Below are positions 48,535 through 56,464 of a stretch of 64,000 nucleotides of DNA, piece after piece. The position numbers and the translations under genes are program-made. Origin of the DNA: Effrenium voratum (lineage: Eukaryota > Sar > Dinophyceae > Suessiales > Symbiodiniaceae); NCBI GenBank assembly GCA_963377175.1, contig CAUJNA010003733.1, positions 290,001 through 354,000 of the forward strand, written 5' to 3'. The notes under the pieces are model-generated. The model was not told the DNA's origin and did no database searches. It saw only the letters and a list, made by a program, of their open reading frames with translations. How positions within the stretch are numbered: position 1 is the first letter of the stretch; every line of letters begins with the position of its first letter.

Positions 48535-51500
48535 GGGCCGTTACCCTGAGGCCAACCGTGTTGTTGTGGCGTGTCCAGCTATGTGGGCTGTTGCCCCAGC
48601 TACCGGTGGGTCTGCACCGGGTCGCCTTCCTCCTTGCGTTAGCAGTTGGGAGAAAAGTGAGCGAGGCGCATTGTTCTTCTCCGGCACTACCGGTGGAGGT
48701 CCTAAATGGGACCAAGTCATTTGGAGACGGACAGTTGACGCAAATGGGACCGTGATCGAGGATATCGGGGTGAACTTTTGTGATCGCCGAGCAACCTTGT
48801 TCAAGAGACTCCCAAGACGAAGTGATACCAAGACGACGTTTTGGTACTGTGATGCTGCGGAGGTTGCACTGTCCTGGAGGAAGAAGTACTTCCCGAAGGG
48901 TCCCGGTAGGGAACCTCTCAGGGTCAAGATTCCCGATCTTCCTGATGTGTTTGTTGTCTCGATTGAGAATGACAATACGGGTAGGGTCGTGAATCGTTGC
49001 CGTGAGGCTGGATACAGCCATCCAAATGCGATTAAGTGCCCTTCGCGCAAGAGAATTGCTAGGGAAGTTCAAAGTGCTCTGATAAGAGCAGCGGCTGTTC
49101 ACGCCCAAGTGCTCTTAGACAATGACGAGGACATCGATACCAACCCTGGTGATGTGCGGGGACATCGCGTTGTACGAAAGCCGAAGTACACTCAGAAGGT
49201 TGCTGCACCTGTTGGATACGATGGGGTGAGATGGCTGGTAGATACTGGTTGCCCTATGGATCTGGTCGGTCTCGGTGATTTGAAAGGACCCGATAGGGCC
49301 CTGATTGCCAAAGGCGGACACACTCATGCGCTGCACACTGCCAACGGGGCGACTCGCACCGCTGGTCGTGTTGATGCTGATGTTGGCAACCTGGACGAGG
49401 TGATTGAGGCACACGTCCTTGAGTCCACTCCATCCATCATATCCGTTGGAAAGCGTTGTATGGATATGGGATATTCGTTTGCATGGGCTGCAGGTTGCAA
49501 ACCTACTCTCACGTGTCCTTCGGGCCGGACGGTGACATTGGATGTCATCAACAACGTGCCATATCTTCCTCATGGTGACACTCAGTTCGTTTCTCCCACT
49601 CTTGATGATGCTGAGCCAATCCCTGCTATGCCTGCCCCCGGGGCGGCGTATCGAGGGCTTGAAGCCAGCGAGATTCCGCTGGATAGGTCTAGGCTTGCGG
49701 CCAAGAGTGAGCTACAGGACACCTGGCGCACTGAGCGGTCGGGCCATGTTGTGAAGGAGCACCGGCTTCCGCGCAAAGCAAAGTTTGTGCCGATAGGCGA
49801 TGATTGCCCCGTTGGAGTTGATCGATTGGACAACTACAGGAAAACTGTCGTTCATCGAAATGGGGTTACCCATGAGGTGCTGGTTGATAGTCTATGGGAG
49901 TTATCCGAAAGAGATCAGCATGCGATAGCATCTGATGTCCCTTGGACGGGTGAAACGTGGTTTCGGGTCAAGTTCGCTCTTCCCGGAAAGGCGGAACAGG
50001 GGGGTGAGGGCGGTAGCCACTCACCACCTTTTCCTGGCCCGGGGGAAGGGGATGATGGTGACATAGTCGAGATAAACTTTCTCTCCGGACTCCGCACAGA
50101 GGCTGAATGGCGGGCAGATGCTAAGACGCTTCGCCATATGCTTACCCATCTCCCGAAGAACCCCTATTGCCCGCACTGCCAGCGTGCGAAAATGGAGAAT
50201 GTCAAGCTTCGCCGCAAAGGTGGTGCTGCTGCGCATGACGTGGTAAGTTTCGGGGACCTAACCACTGCTGACACGATGGTGTTGCGAGGATGGAAGGATC
50301 GAGGCTTTCATGGCGAAGCGGACGCGATAGTGTTCTATGACCTCGCTACTGACTACCTCGAAGTCCTCCCTGTGCAATCCAGATCCCGTAGCAATACGCT
50401 GGAGGCATTTCGCAGGTTTGCAGGGGGGCAAACTCTGAAGTTAGTGTACAGCGACCAGGCCCCAGAGCTGAAGAATGCTGTCACTACGCTTGGAGCATTG
50501 CACCGGCTGTCTACACCGGGCATGCCCAAGACCAATGGCCTGATCGAGAACAAGGTTAAGCTCGTTCTTCACGGGGCACGTGTGCTCCTGCGTCAAGCTG
50601 GATTTGAACCTCGATGGTGGCCATTTGCCGTTAGGCATTTTTCCATGGCAAGGAATATTGAAAATCGCGGTGAGGGATCACCGTGGATGCGACGCCACGG
50701 TGACGGGAACTTCAGCGGAGTCATTCTGCCGTTTGGTTGTCTGGTCGACTTCTACCCCATTGCTCCCAAGAGTCGCAGGGATAGAAAGGGGGGGGTTCAA
50801 AACGCCCAAAACGACTTCAGACATGCTGGAAAGATCGACTCAGAGGACGTTGATGAAGGAGGAGACCACTGGATCGCAAATGAAGACGAGAAGGTTCTCA
50901 CTCGCGTCCACGTTGAAGCGCGAACCGAGCTCTTTATCCCGATAGGGACGAGCTGTCCAGTCAAGATCAAAGACATTGGCAGGAGGCGGAGCACAGTCCT
51001 CAACTATCTTGACGGATCGACCGAATTCGTTGTTGACGAAAACTGGCTCCAGGCCGAGAACGACCGTGGAGGTAACCACGAATGGACTGGAGAAACTCAT
51101 TTCGACTGTGATTTTGATCGAGTCGATGAGGATGAGGCCGAGATCTATGAGAACGAGGAGTATGAACCCGAATGCAACGACGAACCGGACTTTGTTCCCA
51201 TTGATGAGGTAGGGGTTGAAGAGACAAGTGTCACTACTGCCCTGCCCGCCGAGAAGAAAGAGCGGGACTTCATCAAGATAGAGGAGGATCCGAAGTTCGC
51301 CCCATCTTCCAAGCCAGGCCTATTTCTGGGCTATCGGTTAGAACCTGGGGGGCTGTGGAAGGGCGACTATCTCGTTGCTGATCTCGAGCACATCCAAAGG
51401 GGCCTCAGGAAACCAAGTATACACCAGGTCAAACGTATCTGGAAGAACCCTGAGGAGCCCTACGTGTTCCCGATGTTGGCATCTTATGATGCTAGGACTC

Positions 51501-54500
51501 GGACCATTCGGGAGGCGTTAGCTGACCGAAGGGCCGACCTTAAGCCGAGTAAGAAGATCAGGGATGAATTCGACTTTGATGTAGGTCGGTTTGATGATCC
51601 TGATGATGATGACGATGACCAACAGGACGAGGGGGGCGGTAGCTCTTCCAAGTCTGATGGGGCCATTCAGAGCAAGGCTGTCCAAGGGAGGGGTGACGCG
51701 TGCGTCTCAGATTACTGGGAGCGGCACGACGAGGACAGCGCCTGGTATCGCATCCACGTTGAGGTGCGGAAGAAGTTCTTCGGGACGACGAATGAGGACC
51801 TTCCCCCAGGTGGTCCTTCGCATGAGGAGCTTGACACCGTTAGGGTCACGCACGTGCGGGGGCTTGATGCCGTTGGAAATTGGGTGAGAGATGATCGTCA
51901 TCACGATGCTCCCAATCATCGGCACTTCACGCGTGGATTTTGGACTGGTGTGACCATCCTCTTTGATAAGGGATGTGCTCCCCACGGTAGGTTTAAGCCA
52001 AAGGAAGAAGGAGCCAAACCAGCCGGAGGTCCGAAGAAGGGTCATAAGCTGCACGGAGACAGGATCGACTATGGCCAATCCGCCGATAGGCGTGAACGGC
52101 CATACGCAGGCACCGGAAAACCCAATTCAATTGATGCGGATAGTTGGAGGCAGATGTCCACCCGGTCTCGGGAGATATATGTTCAAACCGAACGGGAGTT
52201 ATCCCTAAGGGAAGAAAGACGCCGCGAACATCCTGAGAGGGACCCGGCTGCTCCAGCGCCTGGCCGCAAGCTCCTCATTGAGTTTGCGTGTGAACCTGAC
52301 TCGCGTCTGTCCGCCGTGATGATGGAGTGTGGAGGCGATGCAATTCGCGTTCACGTTGGCTCATTTGACATCACCAATGCCAAAGACGTTAGTCGGCTTA
52401 TTGGGATCATCGAGGATAATCCTGGGTGTGACCTGTGGGCGTCAATTCCGTGCGGACCGTGGAGTACATGGCAGTATGTCAACCTTTCGATTCACGGTGC
52501 TGAGTTTGCATCACACCTGAACGATCTTAGAAGGAATTCTCAGGTAATGTTTGCGGCGTTCCTGCGGGCCTCCCGAGCCGTTAGGCGAGGAGGGGGCAGG
52601 GTTGCATTTGAGTGGCCTAGACACTGTCTTGGATGGAAGCAACCGTTCATGCAGAGTTTTCTTGCTGATCCTGATGTCGAGACCGTTGATTTCGACGGCT
52701 GTGATTTCGGGATGCAGGACAAGGACGGTGTGCCAATCAGGAAGCAGTGGAAGGTTGCGACGACCTCCAAGGAGCTCATTGATGAGCTGTCAGGTCGGAA
52801 ATGCAAGCACGAGAAGGGATACCTTCATGCACGCATTGAGGGGTCAGTCACCCCAACGACTGCTCTCTATCCGAGTGAAATGTGCGAGGCAATCGTTGGA
52901 GCGTGGTACCCGAACGGCACTTTCAAGAAGGTCGCGAATGCAATGCCGGTCGAGGTTGACCCGGTTGAACAGCGATGGAAGAAGAAGCCGAATACCTTGT
53001 ACGTCAGTCTTAACAGTGAGGCTGCCAAGATCCCGACGCGGGCTACTTCGGGAAGTGCGGGTTTGGATACCTATGCCTCTGAGGGAGCATGTATTCCCGC
53101 AGGGGGGTCAGGCTTGGTCAACACCGGAATCTCGATAGAGATGCCCGCTGGGGTATATGCTAGGATAGCTCCCAGGTCAGGACTAGCCGTGAAGAATAGG
53201 ATCGCTGTAGGCGGTGGGGTCATTGATCCCGACTACGACGGAGAGATCAAGGTCATCCTCTTTAATCATGGGGGTGAGGACTTCATCGTGAATCCCGGGG
53301 ACCGCATTGCACAGATCGTACTAGAGCGTGTTATGCTCATTGACGCGTCAATCGTTCCTAGGAAAGCCAAGCGGGGAACCGATAGGGGATCCGCGGGTTT
53401 CGGAAGCACTGGTATAGCTGCTGCTGCCCCTACGATTGGATCTGATGGAAAGACCTTTGAGTTCTCTATGCCCAGGGGGGAGATATCCCTTTCTCATCGG
53501 CCAAAGAGCTCAGGTGTCTTTCCTCCCTTGTATGCTTGTGTCGCTAGGCCAGTGAACAAGAAGGAACAAGCTGGGAATGCCAAGGCTAAGGCCGCTCTTC
53601 AGAAGGAGTGGGACAAGTTAACTTCGCAGGGATGCTGGGACTTGTCAACTGTCCAAGAGTGGCATGATGTTGCGGCCAAGGCACGTAGGGAAGGGGAGAA
53701 GATCCATGTTGGTAGGATTTTCGACATTTGCGTCGAAAAGAATCACGAGCTGCCGGAAGACGATCCGAATCGCAAATATAAAGGGCGGGTCGTGTTCGAG
53801 GGATGTTTCGTCCGTGATGAGATCGGGCATTGGGCCCTGTTCTCCGAGAACACCTCCTGCCCCGCCACTATGGCGGCGGGTAAGATGGGTGATGCTCACG
53901 GGTTACTCCCGGGGAATCTTCTGGAAGTGAGTGATGGGGAGTCTGCGTACACACAGGCCCGCTTGAAGGGAAAGAAGACTTGGGTGAGGATTCCTCGCGA
54001 TCAATGGCCACCTGAGTGGTTCGACGGCAGCGGAAATCCCAGATACAAGGATCCGGTTGTTGTCCTTGTGCTTGCACTATATGGACATCCGGATGCTGGT
54101 ACCTTTTGGGAACAGCACTGCGAGGCGATGCTGAAGAAAGTCGGATACGTCAAGGTGAAAGATTGGGCCAGCGTGTTCAGGCATGAGGAGCTCGACCTCT
54201 TTCTTGTCGTGTACGTGGATGACTTCAAGATGAGCGGGCCGGCAAAGAACATCGCGGAAGGATGGGCGCTGATCTCGAAGGTCATCAAGATGGAGGAACC
54301 AAGGCAGCTCAAGAGATATCTTGGCTGCGAGCACGAATTCACGCAACAGGTGGTCAAGGGTCACTTTGACCCGAGACTGGCGTGGACGGTCGGCAATCCT
54401 CCTGATAAGGAGCAACCCGACTTGAGGTTTGGTCCAGAGGGGTTACTCTCTAAGGACATCCCCAAGCCGGAAACCACGATAAGGTTCATCAAGTACAGCG

Positions 54501-56170
54501 AGAGCAGCTTCATGCAGGCGTGTGTCGATAGATACATTGAGCTGTGTCAGGGAAAGTACCCGAAGAAGCTGCAGAAGGTTGAAACTCCGTTCCTGGACGA
54601 GAGCAAGCCGGAGTTTGACGAGAATTCCGTCAATCCTGAATTTGACAAACTCTTCAACCAGGCGATGGACATGGAGACCGTCAATGCGCAGCCAGGATGC
54701 CTCGGAAATGACGCGGCGGCGGTGCTGATGAAGGTTCTCTACGGAGCTCGGATGGGCAGATATGACCTAATTCGTCCCGTGCAGGCGTTAGCCAGCCGGG
54801 TCACGAAGTGGAATCATCTTTGTGACCGCAAGCTCCACAGGTTAATCTCATATGTGAACTCTACGCTCGATCTTCATTTGTACGGTTGGGTGGGCGATAG
54901 CCCAGAGTTCATTGAGTTGGTTGCTTACTGTGATGCGGATCTGGCTGGGGATCGTACAGATTCCAAGAGCACATCGGGAGTGCTCATTTGCCTTGTGGGT
55001 CCTAGGACCTACATGCCCATCACTGGAGTAAGCAAGAAACAGACTTCCGTTTCGAAGTCGACTCCCGAAGCAGAGATTGTTGCTCTCGACCATGGAGTGT
55101 CCAAGGAGGGAATGGCATTAGCTACCCTCTGGCAGCACGCTATTGGGAAGGGAAAGGAGACCCAGCCGTTTATTATCAACGTGCTGGAGGATAACGAATC
55201 GGCATGCCGGATCGTTATAACTGGGAATAATCCCAACATGCGCTACATGTCAAGGACGCAGCGCATTGACATCTCGTGGCTCAACGAACGTTTTAATGCT
55301 GGAATTTTTCGGTTCGTTGCGTGCCCGTCTCACTACCAAGGTGCAGACATTTTCACTAAGGCCTGCATTGACAAGGTCGTGTGGAATAGAAATCTGCACA
55401 CCCTTGGTATGTTTCTGCCGGGATACCTGCAGGAATATTTGGCCCAACCCACCCAACCCTGTCTTAAGCCCCCTGCCGCTCCTGGACTGCCCCCGCTTAG
55501 GGGGGTACGCATGGAATCAGGTGCAAAATCCGGTTTCAATCGGCTCATTGAGAGGTTACTCTCTGAGTACGAGGGAATCGTGATTGACGAGGAAAAAGGA
55601 GGGAAAAGATGCGAGAAAACTATTATTGCGGACCAGGCGATAGCCGGAGTTCTTGCGTATAGTGATCTTTGCAGGGTTGTCACGCTTCAAATTGCTCCTG
55701 GTTACAGGAATCACATCATACGGTCTGGTAGGATTGAAGGCGATAGCCTTTGTTATATTGTGCTTGTTCTTAATGATCTTGCACCCGATAGGGTTGATTC
55801 CAGGACTGGGAAGTGGGGACAGACCAGAAAGCTCAGGGATAGGACCGAGGCTGCCGTTAGGCAAAGGTTCAACTTGGCTTGTGATGCTCGGACCAGTGGA
55901 TGTGTTCCGATCATTCTCTACCGACCCAAATGCAATATTTTGAAGGAAGGTGAGGTTGAAGGAATTGCCACCACGCATGGATTTGATTGTAGGTCTGTTT
56001 GCGCTTGCCAATGTGGTCTCAAGAGGCATGGGATCGTGTTTAGGTGTTTTTCTTCTAAGTCCTTCAATTCGTTTTGGAGTACCTGCAAGATGCGAGGAGG
56101 GGATACTCTCTCTCAGCACGACCGATTGCTTGCTGTTGGGAAGTGGTTGAACAACTTCGTTGCCGCGTAG
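48524..56170 (+). CDS. ORF2, Copia-type Pol with methyltransferase-like and dUTPase domains (copy 2, intact)
   Basis: About 2540 residues, probably made by frameshifting from ORF1. Numbering is from GTG 48566. Aspartic protease LVDTGC near 226; integrase zinc motif HMLTHLPKNPYCPHC near 525 and a D-D-E core (GDLTTAD, YSDQAPE, GLIENK; about 565-665); Copia-type FLGYR near 920. Residues 1235-1410 resemble a cytosine-5 methyltransferase (IEFAC start, IPCGPWS with a Pro-Cys pair, FEWP in the motif VI place). Residues 1475-1615 are a dUTPase with all five motifs (GSAGLDTYA, PRSGLAVKN, GVIDPDYDGEIKV, GDRIAQIVLE, RGSAGFGSTG). Reverse transcriptase 1665-1925 has YVDD at 54212-54223. RNase H 2113-2278 has CDADLAGD, TPEAEIVAL and DNESA. 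Residues 2315-2534 are unknown. Integrase before reverse transcriptase makes it Copia-type. The methyltransferase assignment is the least certain. Confidence 0.85.
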   Translation, partial: LGGAGRYPEANRVVVACPAMWAVAPATGGSAPGRLPPCVSSWEKSERGALFFSGTTGGGPKWDQVIWRRTVDANGTVIEDIGVNFCDRRATLFKRLPRRSDTKTTFWYCDAAEVALSWRKKYFPKGPGREPLRVKIPDLPDVFVVSIENDNTGRVVNRCREAGYSHPNAIKCPSRKRIAREVQSALIRAAAVHAQVLLDNDEDIDTNPGDVRGHRVVRKPKYTQKVAAPVGYDGVRWLVDTGCPMDLVGLGDLKGPDRALIAKGGHTHALHTANGATRTAGRVDADVGNLDEVIEAHVLESTPSIISVGKRCMDMGYSFAWAAGCKPTLTCPSGRTVTLDVINNVPYLPHGDTQFVSPTLDDAEPIPAMPAPGAAYRGLEASEIPLDRSRLAAKSELQDTWRTERSGHVVKEHRLPRKAKFVPIGDDCPVGVDRLDNYRKTVVHRNGVTHEVLVDSLWELSERDQHAIASDVPWTGETWFRVKFALPGKAEQGGEGGSHSPPFPGPGEGDDGDIVEINFLSGLRTEAEWRADAKTLRHMLTHLPKNPYCPHCQRAKMENVKLRRKGGAAAHDVVSFGDLTTADTMVLRGWKDRGFHGEADAIVFYDLATDYLEVLPVQSRSRSNTLEAFRRFAGGQTLKLVYSDQAPELKNAVTTLGALHRLSTPGMPKTNGLIENKVKLVLHGARVLLRQAGFEPRWWPFAVRHFSMARNIENRGEGSPWMRRHGDGNFSGVILPFGCLVDFYPIAPKSRRDRKGGVQNAQNDFRHAGKIDSEDVDEGGDHWIANEDEKVLTRVHVEARTELFIPIGTSCPVKIKDIGRRRSTVLNYLDGSTEFVVDENWLQAENDRGGNHEWTGETHFDCDFDRVDEDEAEIYENEEYEPECNDEPDFVPIDEVGVEETSVTTALPAEKKERDFIKIEEDPKFAPSSKPGLFLGYRLEPGGLWKGDYLVADLEHIQRGLRKPSIHQVKRIWKNPEEPYVFPMLASYDARTRTIREALADRRADLKPSKKIRDEFDFDVGRFDDPDDDDDDQQDEGGGSSSKSDGAIQSKAVQGRGDACVSDYWERHDEDSAWYRIHVEVRKKFFGTTNEDLPPGGPSHEELDTVRVTHVRGLDAVGNWVRDDRHHDAPNHRHFTRGFWTGVTILFDKGCAPHGRFKPKEEGAKPAGGPKKGHKLHGDRIDYGQSADRRERPYAGTGKPNSIDADSWRQMSTRSREIYVQTERELSLREERRREHPERDPAAPAPGRKLLIEFACEPDSRLSAVMMECGGDAIRVHVGSFDITNAKDVSRLIGIIEDNPGCDLWASIPCGPWSTWQYVNLSIHGAEFASHLNDLRRNSQVMFAAFLRASRAVRRGGGRVAFEWPRHCLGWKQPFMQSFLADPDVETVDFDGCDFGMQDKDGVPIRKQWKVATTSKELIDELSGRKCKHEKGYLHARIEGSVTPTTALYPSEMCEAIVGAWYPNGTFKKVANAMPVEVDPVEQRWKKKPNTLYVSLNSEAAKIPTRATSGSAGLDTYASEGACIPAGGSGLVNTGISIEMPAGVYARIAPRSGLAVKNRIAVGGGVIDPDYDGEIKVILFNHGGEDFIVNPGDRIAQIVLERVMLIDASIVPRKAKRGTDRGSAGFGSTGIAAAAPTIGSDGKTFEFSMPRGEISLSHRPKSSGVFPPLYACVARPVNKKEQAGNAKAKAALQKEWDKLTSQGCWDLSTVQEWHDVAAKARREGEKIHVGRIFDICVEKNHELPEDDPNRKYKGRVVFEGCFVRDEIGHWALFSENTSCPATMAAGKMGDAHGLLPGNLLEVSDGESAYTQARLKGKKTWVRIPRDQWPPEWFDGSGNPRYKDPVVVLVLALYGHPDAGTFWEQHCEAMLKKVGYVKVKDWASVFRHEELDLFLVVYVDDFKMSGPAKNIAEGWALISKVIKMEEPRQLKRYLGCEHEFTQQVVKGHFDPRLAWTVGNPPDKEQPDLRFGPEGLLSKDIPKPETTIRFIKYSESSFMQACVDRYIELCQGKYPKKLQKVETPFLDESKPEFDENSVNPEFDKLFNQAMDMETVNAQPGCLGNDAAAVLMKVLYGARMGRYDLIRPVQALASRVTKWNHLCDRKLHRLISYVNSTLDLHLYGWVGDSPEFIELVAYCDADLAGDRTDSKSTSGVLICLVGPRTYMPITGVSKKQTSVSKSTPEAEIVALDHGVSKEGMALATLWQHAIGKGKETQPFIINVLEDNESACRIVITGNNPNMRYMSRTQRIDISWLNERFNAGIFRFVACPSHYQGADIFTKACIDKVVWNRNLHTLGMFLPGYLQEYLAQPTQPCLKPPAAPGLPPLRGVRMESGAKSGFNRLIERLLSEYEGIVIDEEKGGKRCEKTIIADQAIAGVLAYSDLCRVVTLQIAPGYRNHIIRSGRIEGDSLCYIVLVLNDLAPDRVDSRTGKWGQTRKLRDRTEAAVRQRFNLACDARTSGCVPIILYRPKCNILKEGEVEGIATTHGFDCRSVCACQCGLKRHGIVFRCFSSKSFNSFWSTCKMRGGDTLSQHDRLLAVGKWLNNFVAA

Positions 56171-56464
56171 CATTTGCTTGATCAAGCTGGCTCACACTGC
56201 GGGCAACCGCACCACATTCACAGGCGACTCAGTGCGCTTACTGACCAGAACTGAAGCATGAGGCAGATATGCCTGTCTCTAAGGTTTTCTTCTACTTCGT
56301 GAAGAACGGATTCAGTCAATTATTCATCTTCTAGGTTCTTGTTCTAGGGAGAGGGTCTCTGGCCGGTAGGCTGAGCCTTCTGAAGGACAGGGGAATTCTG
56401 GCCGGTAGGCTGGGTTCCCGGTTCCTCCGTGGTTCCGTGGCCGGTGGCCCGAACCTGCTGACGC
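56171..56464 (+). other. Pol to ORF3 spacer (copy 2)
   Basis: Equivalent of 38161-38452, with the same pyrimidine tracts ending in AG and the duplicated TCTGGCCGGTAGGCTG. It has two more bases (TG) than copy 1 near 56430. No gene is present. Confidence 0.5.
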
